DNA of 64,000 nucleotides from Haloglomus salinum (GTDB taxonomy: Archaea; Halobacteriota; Halobacteria; Halobacteriales; Haloarculaceae): positions 3,720,001-3,784,000 of the forward strand of contig NZ_CP101153.1 of assembly GCF_024298825.1 (NCBI RefSeq). Direction: 5' to 3'. Under the pieces are notes generated by a model. That model saw only the letters and a program-made list of their open reading frames with translations, did not search any database and had not been told where the DNA came from. Position numbers and translations under genes: made by a program. This document shows, piece after piece, positions 8,106 to 16,611 of the stretch; within the stretch, counting starts at the first letter, position 1; each line of letters opens with the position of its first letter.

Positions 8106-9268
8106 GCGCGCCGGATACGCCGAGCGCGAGCGACGAACGGGTGACCGTGAGCGACGGGGCCATCGCCGCGCTCGTAGCGGCGGCCGAGGAGGGGGTCGAA
8201 TTCGACGGTCTCCGGGCCGTCCGCGACGGCGACGGGGACGCGGGCTACCGCTTCGGGACCCCCGAGGTGACCCGCGAGGGGCTCACGGAGTCGGAGTTCC
8301 GCGACGCCTGCAGCAACCACCCGGAGTACGTCGACAACTGGTGGTTCTTCGAGGGGGTCGACCGGTCGCCCGCCGACCGTGCGTTCCTCCGGTGGCTGGA
8401 GAGCGGCGACGCCGAGGACTGGGATGTGGCGACGCGCTACGACGCGCTCCGCGAGGGTGTCGTCCGTTCGTGGGGGCAGGTCGCCGTGACGGCGATGCTG
8501 GGCGCCGGCGGCCGCCGCTACGAGCTCCGCCACGAGGACGATATCGGTACCCCGCTCCCCGACCTCGACCGGCACGAGGACCCCCTGACAGCCCGGGAGC
8601 TGGTCAAGCACGACGACCGGGGCCGCTACCGACCGCTCAAGACCGCACCCACGCTCCCGACGGGCTGGGCCTTCGTCGGGCTGGCGGGACGCGACTGCAC
8701 GCGCGCGCTCGACCTCATCTACCCCGCCACGGTAGCCAACTGGCACCTCGAACGCGAGGGCGAGCTGGACGTGGACCACTGGCGCCCGACGATGGAGCGA
8801 CAGACCGGCATCTACGGCGTCATCGAGACGTGGGACCGCGGTGACGGCCACGAACACGTGGAGTGGGTCGCAGAAGCGTGCTGTGAGGACTCCCAGTGTC
8901 TCAAGCGCCGTGAGTGGCAGTACGACGACGAGACGGACCTCGACGCCGACGGCGGCGACGGCGTCTTCCCGTGCCGGGAACCCTGCTCGCTGGTCGTGGC
9001 GGCCGCGCGCAAGTGGACCCGGCTGGAGGGTGAACAGTCCCGGACCTACGAGTTCGAGTTGACGCCGAGCGAGAAGGAGCAGGTCGAGGCAATCATCGAC
9101 GCCGTCGCGGACGGTCGTACCGAGGACATCCGCGAGGCCGACATCTACGAGGGCGCGAACCGATACCGGACGCGGTTCCTCCGAGCGAAGCGATTCGACG
9201 ACGAGGGGAACCTCTGTGGCGTCGAGACCGACCCGGATGGGGAGGGGACGAACGAGGAGGAACACTGA
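8102..9268 (+). CDS. DR2241-type protein with Fe-S cluster motif
   Basis: 388 residues from a GTG start. In the second half a Cys cluster reads EACCEDSQC (about residues 258-266) and FPCREPCS (about 291-296), which can ligate a [4Fe-4S] cluster. In Deinococcus DR2241 a CbiX domain and such a 4Fe-4S/stabilising domain are joined in one chain. Here the CbiX part is the separate upstream gene, so the two proteins probably form one complex acting on sirohydrochlorin or a later corrinoid. The Fe-S cluster is inferred from the Cys spacing and family. Confidence 0.75.
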   Translation: MSAPDTPSASDERVTVSDGAIAALVAAAEEGVEFDGLRAVRDGDGDAGYRFGTPEVTREGLTESEFRDACSNHPEYVDNWWFFEGVDRSPADRAFLRWLESGDAEDWDVATRYDALREGVVRSWGQVAVTAMLGAGGRRYELRHEDDIGTPLPDLDRHEDPLTARELVKHDDRGRYRPLKTAPTLPTGWAFVGLAGRDCTRALDLIYPATVANWHLEREGELDVDHWRPTMERQTGIYGVIETWDRGDGHEHVEWVAEACCEDSQCLKRREWQYDDETDLDADGGDGVFPCREPCSLVVAAARKWTRLEGEQSRTYEFELTPSEKEQVEAIIDAVADGRTEDIREADIYEGANRYRTRFLRAKRFDDEGNLCGVETDPDGEGTNEEEH

Positions 9269-9302
9269 GTCGCGCGTCGGACCCGGACCGTCGCGTCCGG
9301 GG

Positions 9303-9941
9303 TCACGTGAGGAGGAGATAGGCAGCCGCTAGCACGGCCGCCGCAACCGCCAGCCCGCCGAGCGAGAGGTTCGGCGTGCCCGCGGGCACCACCGCCGCGG
9401 CCGCGAGTCCGACCGCGACGAGGCCCAGCAGGACCGCCGGAAGCAGTTCCACCGTCCGGCTCCGCGCCAGCGGCGACGAGCCGCCGGCTGCCCCCGAGAC
9501 GTCCGTCGCCGTCCCCTTCGGGCCCCCAGCTGTCCGTTCGGCGCCGCCACTACCGCTGCTGGGCGTCGCCAGGTCCGGGTCGACGTTCGCTGGCTCGTGG
9601 CTGCTGAGGTCTATCGTCAGGTCGACGAACCGTGTCTCCTGCCCGTACGCGATGGCGATCTTCAACCGGCCCGTGACCGGCTCGTAGTCGCCGTCTTCGG
9701 GCTCGAAGACGTTGACCTGGACGCAGCGGGAGTCCCCGCTGGAGACGTGGAGGTTGGCGTTCGAGAGCCGTGCGACCTTCGAGAGGGTGTCGTCGAGGTG
9801 GAGATGGACGTGCGTGGCCATCCCGTGGTTCTGGAGGTCCACGGTGAACGACCGGTCGACGGTCACCGAGGTCGGCGCCGCCAGCGACCGGGCGCCGTCC
9901 TGGTTGAGATCGACGACGAGTCTGTCGGTCGCGTCAGTCAC
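9303..9941 (-). CDS. Hypothetical membrane-anchored protein
   Basis: 212 residues. Residues 1-115 are soluble, beta-rich and acidic, with LQNHGMATHVHLHLDD at about 37-52 and a strand pattern like an immunoglobulin-type fold. A Gly/Ser/Thr linker (115-155) leads to two hydrophobic helices at about 163-185 and 190-211. No signal peptide is visible, so the soluble part is either cytoplasmic or tail-anchored. I do not recognise a named family. It lies just upstream of the Trm112-like gene on the opposite face of a 50-bp gap, same strand. Confidence 0.65.
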   Translation of the reverse strand: MTDATDRLVVDLNQDGARSLAAPTSVTVDRSFTVDLQNHGMATHVHLHLDDTLSKVARLSNANLHVSSGDSRCVQVNVFEPEDGDYEPVTGRLKIAIAYGQETRFVDLTIDLSSHEPANVDPDLATPSSGSGGAERTAGGPKGTATDVSGAAGGSSPLARSRTVELLPAVLLGLVAVGLAAAAVVPAGTPNLSLGGLAVAAAVLAAAYLLLT

Positions 9942-9994
9942 GGGGAGTGAGACACCCCGCCACGATGAAAACCTGTCGACGGTTCAGACGGCGC

Positions 9995-10192
9995 TCAGGC
10001 CGCGGCCTCGTCCCGCATATCCGGCGGGAGCAGGTTCGGGATGCCGTCCTCGATGGGGTACTCCTCGCCACACTCCGTGCAGACGAGGCGCCCCTCGAGA
10101 ATCTCGTCGTCCTCGTCCCGGCGGATGACCTCCAGGTCGAGGTCGTGCTTGTCCAGGGGACAGCAGATGATGTCCATCAGGTCCTCCTTCAT
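9995..10192 (-). CDS. Trm112-like methyltransferase activator
   Basis: 65 residues starting MKEDLMDIICCPLDKHDL, with a second knuckle LVCTECGEEYPIEDGIPNLLPPDM. The C-C-P-x-D-K start and the Y-P-I-x-D-G-I-P-x-L-L-P ending are the signature of Trm112/YcaR proteins. In archaea Trm112 binds and activates several SAM-dependent methyltransferases that modify tRNA, rRNA and release factors. In-frame sequence upstream of 10192 does not resemble the family, which fixes the start. No methyltransferase partner is adjacent. Confidence 0.88.
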   Translation of the reverse strand: MKEDLMDIICCPLDKHDLDLEVIRRDEDDEILEGRLVCTECGEEYPIEDGIPNLLPPDMRDEAAA

Positions 10193-10241
10193 AGAGGCGA
10201 CTTCGAGCGACCCCGGCAAAAGGGTGCCGTTCGCGGGCCCC

Positions 10242-11114
10242 TCACGTCGTCTCGTTGGACCCCCCGGGAAGCGGGGTCGCGGCCCAGCCCGGTCGCTGGA
10301 CGCCGCTGTCGTCGACGGCGACGACCCGTGTGACCCGTCGCGCGGTCGCGTTCTCGCCCGCGACCCGAACCGGGACCAGCATCGAGGTCTGTCGGATGCG
10401 GCCGGTCGGCTCGACCACCGCCTCGAGCCGAGCATCGGCCCGCGGGGGCCCGCCGGCATCTGGGAACGCGAACGGTTGCTCCGTCCGGAGGACGAACCTG
10501 TCCGCGATAGCCACGACGCGGACAGCGGTCGGGTCGATATCGTCGGCCAGCCAGTCGGTGCCGCGCGGCGGCGCGTTGACGGGCGGTGCCCGGCGGGTCC
10601 GGCTGCTCCCGTTGGCGTACGTCCGCCGGACGACCCGTCGCGAGCCGTGCTGCCACCACTCGATGGCCACGACCGCCGCCCCGTCAGGTGCCCGGACGAC
10701 AGGGGCGCCGCTGTAGGAGACGGTTACGTGTCGCGCGCCGTCGGGTCCGACGCGGCCGCCGAACCGAACCCGCCGGTAGCGGGAACCGTTCGCGAGGGTC
10801 ACGGTCGTCCGGGCGGTGACTGTGTAACTGCGGTTCGCCAGCGAGTCCTCGTGGGCTGCGAGCAGCGCCCGCCGGTCGGTCAGCCCGGTCGCGTCGATGC
10901 CGGGTGGGAAATCCGTCCCGGGGTCGGTGGGGACCGGGGCCGGAGTGATCGTCTCGGAGGGCGATGGCGTCCCCGCGGTCGGGAGACTGCCACACCCGGC
11001 GAGACCGACGAGGACGACGAGGGCGGCCAGCCAGCGGCTGGCCCCGGTCCGCTCCGGCCACGGGAAGGGCACGGGTGGGACTGGGGGGCGCGCACACTCC
11101 ACCGTTTCGGACAC
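10242..11114 (-). CDS. Secreted lipoprotein of unknown function
   Basis: About 290 residues. A hydrophobic stretch WLAALVVLVGLAGCGS ends in a clear lipobox, with Cys near residue 41 as the lipidated residue, followed by a Thr/Pro/Ser-rich linker. The mature part (about 75-290) has repeated beta patterns and sites such as NRSYTVTART. This layout is common among haloarchaeal cell-surface lipoproteins of DUF7537 type. The start is uncertain: GTG codons at 11114 and 11102 are both in frame and no ATG is closer. It is divergent from the MBL hydrolase gene. Confidence 0.75.
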   Translation of the reverse strand: MSETVECARPPVPPVPFPWPERTGASRWLAALVVLVGLAGCGSLPTAGTPSPSETITPAPVPTDPGTDFPPGIDATGLTDRRALLAAHEDSLANRSYTVTARTTVTLANGSRYRRVRFGGRVGPDGARHVTVSYSGAPVVRAPDGAAVVAIEWWQHGSRRVVRRTYANGSSRTRRAPPVNAPPRGTDWLADDIDPTAVRVVAIADRFVLRTEQPFAFPDAGGPPRADARLEAVVEPTGRIRQTSMLVPVRVAGENATARRVTRVVAVDDSGVQRPGWAATPLPGGSNETT

Positions 11115-11150
11115 ACAACGGCTTAACAGGGGGAGCTACAAGGGGGGGTC

Positions 11151-11783
11151 GTGATTCGGAACCTCGCGCAGGGACAGCGTGGCTTCACCAGCAACGCGTT
11201 CCTGGTCGCCGGCGCGGACGTGATGAGCGACGGGACCGACCCGGGGGAGTCGGGGGCCGATGTCGACGGGCGGACGGTGCTCGTGGATACCGGTAACGAG
11301 TTCGACGTCGTCTCCGTGGTCGAGCGCTTCGTCGACGATATCGACGCGGTCGTCCTCACCCACACCCACCCGGACCACGTCGGGAACACCGAGGCCGCCG
11401 TCGACGCGTTCGACGTGGACGTCTGGGGGTTCGACCCGGACCACCATCTCGTCGACCACCGCATCGCCGACGGCGACACCGTCGAGCTAGGCGCCCACTC
11501 CTACGAGGCCATCCACACGCCAGGCCACAAGGAGGACCACCTCTGCTTCCACTCGCCGGAGGCGGGCGTCCTGTTCGCGGGTGACCTCATCTTCGCCGGG
11601 GGGAGCTTCGGGCGGACCGACCTCCCCGAAGGGAACCGGGAGGTTCTCATCGACAGCATCGACCGCATCCTGGAGGCCGTCGGCCCAGACCTGCGCGAGT
11701 TCCACACCGGCCACGGCCCGAGCGTCACGAAGTCCCCGTACGAGGATATCGAGTTGTCCGCGCGGGCGGCGCGGACGATGTGA
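11151..11783 (+). CDS. Metallo-beta-lactamase-fold hydrolase
   Basis: 210 residues from a GTG start. The metal motif THTHPDHVGN (HxHxDH) sits near residue 64, followed by HTPGHKEDH and a later FAGDLIFAGGSFGRTDLPEG, the typical His and Asp ligands of glyoxalase II-like MBL enzymes. HTGHGPS near the C terminus supplies the last His. The substrate may be a thioester such as a glutathione-like or gamma-glutamylcysteine adduct, but this is not shown. Confidence 0.88.
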   Translation: MIRNLAQGQRGFTSNAFLVAGADVMSDGTDPGESGADVDGRTVLVDTGNEFDVVSVVERFVDDIDAVVLTHTHPDHVGNTEAAVDAFDVDVWGFDPDHHLVDHRIADGDTVELGAHSYEAIHTPGHKEDHLCFHSPEAGVLFAGDLIFAGGSFGRTDLPEGNREVLIDSIDRILEAVGPDLREFHTGHGPSVTKSPYEDIELSARAARTM

Positions 11784-11792
11784 ACTCGGCTG

Positions 11793-11818
11793 TGCGACGG
11801 TACAACGATATTGTCGCA
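11793..11818. repeat. Inverted repeat between convergent genes
   Basis: TGCGAC at 11793-11798 and GTCGCA at 11813-11818 form a perfect 6-bp stem with a 14-nt loop containing a second small ACAA/TTGT pair. It starts 10 bp past the MBL stop and faces the 3' end of tspO. It could help 3'-end formation, although there is no T-tract directly after it. Confidence 0.35.
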
Positions 11819-11905
11819 GTTCTCCAAGGCAGAAACAGCTCCTTGACGCAGAATTCAGCATATTAATCGGGAATCTGCCGTATTTGTGATTTATCTCTGC
11901 GCGTC

Positions 11906-12388
11906 TCACCCGGCGTAGATGGCGTAGTTCAGCACGGCGGCGAACGACACCCACGCGAGATAGGGAACCAGCAGTAGTGCCGCGCGGCGGTCCACGCGGT
12001 CGAAGGCGGCGATGGTGGCGACGATGGCGACCCAGAGGAGCACGATTATCACGAGGCCGAGCCCCGGGCGCTGGAGGCCGAAGAAGGCCGGCGTCCACGC
12101 GACGTTGAGCGCGAACTGGCCGGCGAACGCCACCAGCGCGAGTCGGGTGTCACGGGCGTCTGCCTCGGCCCGCCAGACCAGGTAGAGCGCGACACCCATG
12201 AGCGTGAACAGGAGCGTCCAGACCACCGGGAAGGCGATGGTCGGCGGGAAGAACCAGGGGCGGTCGAACCAGGTGGTGTCCGCGCCGACGAACAGCGACG
12301 GTGCCGCACCCAGCGCGTTCACCGCGACGACCAGCGCCACCGCGAACAGTGCCTCCCGACCCGGCCGGTCGACGTTGATGTAGCTCAT
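11906..12388 (-). CDS. tspO: TspO/MBR family membrane protein
   Basis: 160 residues with five membrane helices, the full family length. Signature segments are WFDRPWFFPPTIAFPVVWTL in the loop and helix 2 region and FALNVAWTPAFFGLQRPGLG later, both rich in the conserved Trp and Pro residues that bind tetrapyrroles or sterols. The family handles porphyrins, oxidative or light stress. The start at 12388 (MSYINVDR) is preferred over the upstream frame extension because the extension is Arg/Cys-rich and unlike the family. Confidence 0.92.
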   Translation of the reverse strand: MSYINVDRPGREALFAVALVVAVNALGAAPSLFVGADTTWFDRPWFFPPTIAFPVVWTLLFTLMGVALYLVWRAEADARDTRLALVAFAGQFALNVAWTPAFFGLQRPGLGLVIIVLLWVAIVATIAAFDRVDRRAALLLVPYLAWVSFAAVLNYAIYAG

Positions 12389-12481
12389 CTCGCATCGGTG
12401 TACGCACCCGGAGCGGGTAGCTCTTTCTCGGCCCCGATGCCGGCAGCCAGCGGGCACTCCGCGCGGGTCGGGTCAGGCCTC

Positions 12482-12883
12482 CTAGTCGGCCCCCTCGTCG
12501 AGCGGGACGAGCGTGATGGGGATGGTGACGCGCTGGAGGAGCGAGTGGGCGACGCTGCCGAAGATGACGCGCTCGGTGCGCGAGTGTCGCCGGAGCGCGA
12601 TGAGCATCCGGTCGGCGTCGACCGTCTCGGCGTAGTCGACGAGTTCGCGCGAAGGGGCCTTCCCGCGGTTGAGCTGGTGGACCTCCACCTCGGGCCCGTC
12701 CGCGAAGCGCTCCTCGAACACCTCCAGTGCGGCCTTCCCCTCCCGGATGTGGGGCACGTCGTCCGTCATCTGGACGTTGACGACCACGAGGTGGTCGTCC
12801 GGTCCCAGGCTGGTCTGTTCGAGGTCGTCGCAGATGGCGTCGCTGGCCGCCTCTCCGTCCGTTCCGATGAGGTACGTGACCAT
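12482..12883 (-). CDS. UspA-like stress protein
   Basis: 133 residues. The first strand is MVTYLIGTDGEAASDAI, where Thr-Asp-Gly replaces the longer VPTDGS loop. The C-terminal GSVAHSLLQRVTIPITLVPL matches the UspA G-S-V-x2-x-L-x6-P-V pattern. The ATP loop is degenerate, so nucleotide binding is uncertain. It is separated from tspO by about 90 bp on the same strand, and lies just downstream of the P-loop gene. Confidence 0.8.
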   Translation of the reverse strand: MVTYLIGTDGEAASDAICDDLEQTSLGPDDHLVVVNVQMTDDVPHIREGKAALEVFEERFADGPEVEVHQLNRGKAPSRELVDYAETVDADRMLIALRRHSRTERVIFGSVAHSLLQRVTIPITLVPLDEGAD

Positions 12884-12944
12884 ACGGCTGGGTATCTCGG
12901 AGTCATGGCATAAATCGAACGCCGATTCCCGGTCGCCCGGAGGG

Positions 12945-13769
12945 TCAGTCGAACGCCGCCGCCAGCAACGCCTCGTACGCCGGGCCGTAGGCCTCGGCGA
13001 CGCGGTCGGGGTCCTCGCGTTCGGCGCCCGTGAGCGCGGGCAGTTCCACGCGCGCTCGGGGCTCCAGCAGCTCGATGACGTTCCCGACGCGCTCCTCCAG
13101 TCGCCCCTCGTGAGCGCTGCCCGAGGCCACCTCGCAGGCGTTCGCGTAGCGCTCGCCACCGTAGATGCGGGCGCGGCGTGGCTCGACGACCGCGACGGCG
13201 TCCGGTTCGAAACCCGTCAGCGGGCGCGCGATATCCGCGTACGACTCGACGACGGCACGGTCGGCCGCGGTGACCGCCTCGGCGACGGACTCCATGGCCG
13301 GACGGTGGAGGTCGGCCATCGCCGCGTTCGCCTCGTCGAGGTCGGAGACCCGGCGCGCGTCCCCGAGGGGAAGACGCTCCGCGAGTCCGTCCGGGAGGTC
13401 GGCGGTCTCGTTCACCACGAACGACGGCTCCGCATCGGGTGCCATCCCGCCGACCCGGTCGACGAGGAACTCGCGCCCGTCCTGGCCGAGCAGTCCCTTG
13501 CCCGCGCCGGGCGTCGGCGTCCACAGGCGGTGGACCGGGTTGATGGCCTCGGGTCGGTAGCCACCGGGGGCGGCCGCGGCGAGTCGCTTCGCGTCCTTGC
13601 CGTAGAGTCGGCCGTCGTCGACGGCCCGGCGGTAGTCGTCGTGGTCGAACCAGTAGTCGTTTCCCGCGCGGGGTTTGTAGCCGGTCGCGCCGGTCTCGGC
13701 CAGTAGCCCCACCGAGAACGTCGTCTTCCCGGCGTCCACGCGGTCTCCGCCGGCGACGAGCAGTTGCAT
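12945..13769 (-). CDS. P-loop ATPase, dethiobiotin-synthetase-like
   Basis: 274 residues starting MQLLVAGGDRVDAGKTTFSVGLL, a Walker A of the G-x5-GKT type in the SIMIBI/dethiobiotin synthetase style. A substrate-facing YKPRAGNDYWFDHDDY follows, and VVESYADIARP with FEPDAVAVVEP resemble the Walker B region of that class. No other biotin genes are near, so the substrate is unknown. It is divergent from nurA with 126 bp between starts, so the two may share regulation. A role with NurA is speculative. Confidence 0.75.
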   Translation of the reverse strand: MQLLVAGGDRVDAGKTTFSVGLLAETGATGYKPRAGNDYWFDHDDYRRAVDDGRLYGKDAKRLAAAAPGGYRPEAINPVHRLWTPTPGAGKGLLGQDGREFLVDRVGGMAPDAEPSFVVNETADLPDGLAERLPLGDARRVSDLDEANAAMADLHRPAMESVAEAVTAADRAVVESYADIARPLTGFEPDAVAVVEPRRARIYGGERYANACEVASGSAHEGRLEERVGNVIELLEPRARVELPALTGAEREDPDRVAEAYGPAYEALLAAAFD

Positions 13770-13895
13770 ATCCGACGGTGGGTGGTCACGAGGCAAAGCC
13801 GCCACGGTCCGCGAGTGGGCGGCACTCGCCCCGGACGGCTCCACTTCCACCGGGCTCTCGAGGGGTTCTTGTGCGGCGGCGTCCCAACCGCCGGC

Positions 13896-15155
13896 ATGAC
13901 CCTGGACCCGGTCCACTTCAAGGCCATCACGCGACTCGCGGGCCGGGTGTCCCGCGAGGACGCCGAGCGGGACCACCGCGACTTCGCCGAGACCGTCTGG
14001 AACGAGTTCCTCGACCCGCTCCGGAGCGACGGTGCGGTCGTGCTGGAGTCGCTCGGCGAGCACCGGCGCCGGCGCGTCCACGCCGAGGACATCGCGCTCG
14101 CCGAGGACCCGTTCCCGACCCGACACGGCCTCGACTCGGGAACCATCAACCCGACCACCTTCAAGAACGGCCTCGTCGTCGACGTGGCCCAGGCCGCGAT
14201 GAGTGCGGTCCCCTCCGACGTGGACCTCCACCGCGGCCGGACGATGGTGACCGCCGTCCACACCAACGACGCGACCACGACCTTCGAGGAGGACTGGCGG
14301 ATGGACGACGAGGGCTTCGTCCGCGGGCGCGTGCTGCACGTCCCGCGCGTCGACCGCACGGTGACACCCGTCGTCCACGAACTCGCGCTCTACCTCGCAG
14401 AGATCACACACGCCTACCGCAACCGCGAGGTGGTGGACGACCTGCTCGTCCTCGACGGGCCGGTCTACCCGAAGGGGCTGCTGACGTGGGCCGACCGCGA
14501 CCCCGAACTGCAGGAACTGCTCGCCGCCGAGGAGCAACCCCAGGAGATTATCGGCCAGTACGTCCGGATGGTCGAGCACTTCGCCGAGCGTGGCGTACCG
14601 CTCATCGGCTTCGTGAAGACGCCCGTCTCCCGGCAGGTCACCCGGACCATCCGCGAGAAGGAGGGCTCGGCACCGTGGGTGAACGACGCCGCGTTCTTCT
14701 CGCAGGTGCTCGCTCCCGACACCTACGGCACGGACGAGCGCGAGCGTGACACCTCGAGCCTCACCTTCACCAACTGGTTCACCTCCCGCGGGGGAACCGA
14801 CGGCGCACTCTCGGCACCCTCGGTCCCGTACGACATCCAGCGTGAGCGCGACCCGGCCGACTACGAGGTGACCTTCTGTATGCTGTACGACCCCCGCACG
14901 GACACGGTGTACCGGGTGGAGTCGCCGGCCGTGTTCACCCGCGACCCCGACCTCCGCGAGCGCCTGACCCGGCACGTCCTGAAGTCCGTCGCCACCGAGC
15001 GCGGGCCGCCGCTGGCGGTCCGGAAGGCCGACCAGCTGGCCCGCATCTCCCGACGTGAGACAGTCGCGCTCCGGGAGGCGCTGGAACGGGCCTTCGACTC
15101 GGAACTGGACACGAACTACGGCGACGAGCGGGCGGCGAAGTGGGGGCTGGAGTGA
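13896..15155 (+). CDS. nurA: NurA 5'-3' nuclease (DNA end resection)
   Basis: 419 residues beginning MTLDPVHFKAITRLAGRV, as in haloarchaeal NurA proteins. The central region LVLDGPVYPKG (about 187) and GVPLIGFVKTPVSRQV carry the acidic and Lys residues expected of the RNase H-like NurA domain. TTDGALSAPSVPYDIQ and the late VRKADQLARISRRE segment fit the C-terminal part. NurA normally works with the HerA helicase in Mre11-Rad50 dependent resection of double-strand breaks. HerA and mre11/rad50 are not in this window. The start is set by homology; the longer frame upstream overlaps the divergent gene. Confidence 0.85.
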   Translation: MTLDPVHFKAITRLAGRVSREDAERDHRDFAETVWNEFLDPLRSDGAVVLESLGEHRRRRVHAEDIALAEDPFPTRHGLDSGTINPTTFKNGLVVDVAQAAMSAVPSDVDLHRGRTMVTAVHTNDATTTFEEDWRMDDEGFVRGRVLHVPRVDRTVTPVVHELALYLAEITHAYRNREVVDDLLVLDGPVYPKGLLTWADRDPELQELLAAEEQPQEIIGQYVRMVEHFAERGVPLIGFVKTPVSRQVTRTIREKEGSAPWVNDAAFFSQVLAPDTYGTDERERDTSSLTFTNWFTSRGGTDGALSAPSVPYDIQRERDPADYEVTFCMLYDPRTDTVYRVESPAVFTRDPDLRERLTRHVLKSVATERGPPLAVRKADQLARISRRETVALREALERAFDSELDTNYGDERAAKWGLE

Positions 15156-15177
15156 GAGGTGGGCTGTCGGCGGCCGG

Positions 15178-15522
15178 TCAGTTCTCCGGAAGTTCCGCGC
15201 TCTGGACGATCTCTACCTCGACGGTGTCCCCGACGACGCCCAGTCGTGCGAACTGGGTTCGGACGTGCTCCTTCGCCGCCTCGATTGCCGCCTCGCGCTC
15301 CTCGAATCCTCGCGGCATCGGCGTCTCGAACGCGACACGGAGTTCACGGTCGCCGACCTGCTGGACCTGGCCGCCGGACTCGACCTCGTAGAACGCGTCG
15401 CAGACCCAGACGTACGGCGAGCCGTCGTCGGGCGCCCCCTTGAACGAGGGAGCCTCCTCACCCGGTTCGTACAGGGTCCCGGTCAGGGTGGTTCCCCCGG
15501 CACTCCCTTCGACGAGTAACAT
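15178..15522 (-). CDS. Hypothetical haloarchaeal protein
   Basis: 114 residues from the ATG at 15522 (MLLVEGSAGGTTLTGTLYEP). Predicted alpha/beta, acidic, with WVCDAFYEVESGGQVQQVGD in the middle and a long helix EEREAAIEAAKEHVRTQF near residue 80. A TATA-like TTATAC on the - strand 24-29 bp upstream supports this start over the GTG at 15555. No family is recognised. Convergent with nurA. Confidence 0.7.
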   Translation of the reverse strand: MLLVEGSAGGTTLTGTLYEPGEEAPSFKGAPDDGSPYVWVCDAFYEVESGGQVQQVGDRELRVAFETPMPRGFEEREAAIEAAKEHVRTQFARLGVVGDTVEVEIVQSAELPEN

Positions 15523-15545
15523 ATCTCCGAGTAGGTCGGCGGGGC

Positions 15546-15551
15546 GTATAA
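15546..15551 (-). promoter_or_regulatory. TATA box for the hypothetical gene at 15522
   Basis: On the - strand GTTATACG lies about 26 bp before the ATG at 15522, the spacing of a leaderless haloarchaeal promoter. It falls inside the longer reading of the ORF, which argues for the shorter start. Confidence 0.5.
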
Positions 15552-15660
15552 CCACCGCGCTGGCGGCGAATCAGGCCAGATTATATCGATAAAGGATAAC
15601 GTATCCGCCAGATATCGGGAACAGGTCGAAAGATGGCGATATTATACTTTTATGCTGGAA

Positions 15661-16611
15661 TTACTTGTGCGCGTCCATGAGGTCGTAACTGCGCTCCCAC
15701 TCGGCGTCGTCGTCGTGGTAGCGCTCCGCGAGCGGGTCCTCGGGCACGTCGCCGTGTTCGCGTTTCTCCTGCTGGTAGGAGGGCCGGTCGGGGTCGTGGT
15801 AGAACCGGCCCGTCAGCACCTCGCCCTCGTGGAGGGCGTCCTCGACGTCGTGCATCATCTCGGAGGCCTCGCGGCGGTCGTGGTGGTCGAACTCGTAGTC
15901 GTCGGACTGCTGGACGTCGACGTAGGGGACGTACTGCTTGGCGTCCTTGTTCCACGTCGGGCACTGGGTGAGGAAGTCGACGTGGGCGAAGCCGTCGTGC
16001 TGGATGGCCTCCTTGAGTATCTCCTGGGCCTGGTTCGGGTTGACGGCCGCGGTCCGGGCGACGTAGGAGGCGCCCCCGACCAGTGAGAGCGAGAGCGGGC
16101 GGATGGGCGCCTTCGCGGAGCCGTGGGGCTGGGTCTTCGACTTGTGGCCCATCGGGGAGGTGGGCGAGGTCTGGCCCTTCGTCAGCCCGAATATCTCGTT
16201 GTTGAACACGATGTAGGTCATGTCGTGGTTCTCCCGGGCGGTGTGGATGAAGTGGTTCCCGCCGATGCCGTAGCCGTCGCCGTCACCACCCGCGGCGACC
16301 ACCTCCAGCCCGGGGTTGGCGAGCTTGGCGGCCCGGGCGACCGGGAGCGACCGGCCGTGGATGGAGTGGAAGCCGTAGCTCTCGAAGTACGAGGAGAGCT
16401 TGCCCGAGCAGCCGATGCCCGTGACGAGCAGCACCTCCTCGGGCGTGTAGCCGAGGTCACCCATGGCCCCTTTCAGCGCCTTCAGGACGCCGAAGTCGCC
16501 ACAGCCGGGGCACCACGTGGCCTGCGGTTCGATACCGGGGGTGAACGCTTCCCGGTCGGTCGGCTCGCGGTCCGAGTCGTCGTCGTGCTGGTGGAGTGGT
16601 GTGAAACTCAT
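15661..16611 (-). CDS. korB: 2-oxoacid:ferredoxin oxidoreductase subunit beta
   Basis: 316 residues. WCPGCGDFGVLKAL near residue 33 supplies the Cys pair seen in KorB/PorB. GGDGDGYGIGGNH near residue 108 is the thiamine diphosphate-binding GDG(X)nN motif, and IGCSG near 67 supplies another cluster ligand. Together with KorA it oxidises 2-oxoglutarate (or pyruvate) to the acyl-CoA, CO2 and reduced ferredoxin, replacing a dehydrogenase complex in haloarchaeal central metabolism. Its start overlaps the korA stop by one base (TGATG), so translation is coupled. Confidence 0.92.
   Translation of the reverse strand: MSFTPLHQHDDDSDREPTDREAFTPGIEPQATWCPGCGDFGVLKALKGAMGDLGYTPEEVLLVTGIGCSGKLSSYFESYGFHSIHGRSLPVARAAKLANPGLEVVAAGGDGDGYGIGGNHFIHTARENHDMTYIVFNNEIFGLTKGQTSPTSPMGHKSKTQPHGSAKAPIRPLSLSLVGGASYVARTAAVNPNQAQEILKEAIQHDGFAHVDFLTQCPTWNKDAKQYVPYVDVQQSDDYEFDHHDRREASEMMHDVEDALHEGEVLTGRFYHDPDRPSYQQEKREHGDVPEDPLAERYHDDDAEWERSYDLMDAHK

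Noticed and set aside
12945-14975. 676-codon - strand ORF
   Set aside because: It joins the real P-loop gene (from 13769) to an open frame antisense to nurA. The added part has no recognisable protein features; high GC keeps antisense frames open.
15556-15660. Gene in the AT-rich gap after korB
   Set aside because: Only short frames; AT-rich words and a 5-bp palindrome (GGATA/TATCC) are seen, nothing that codes.
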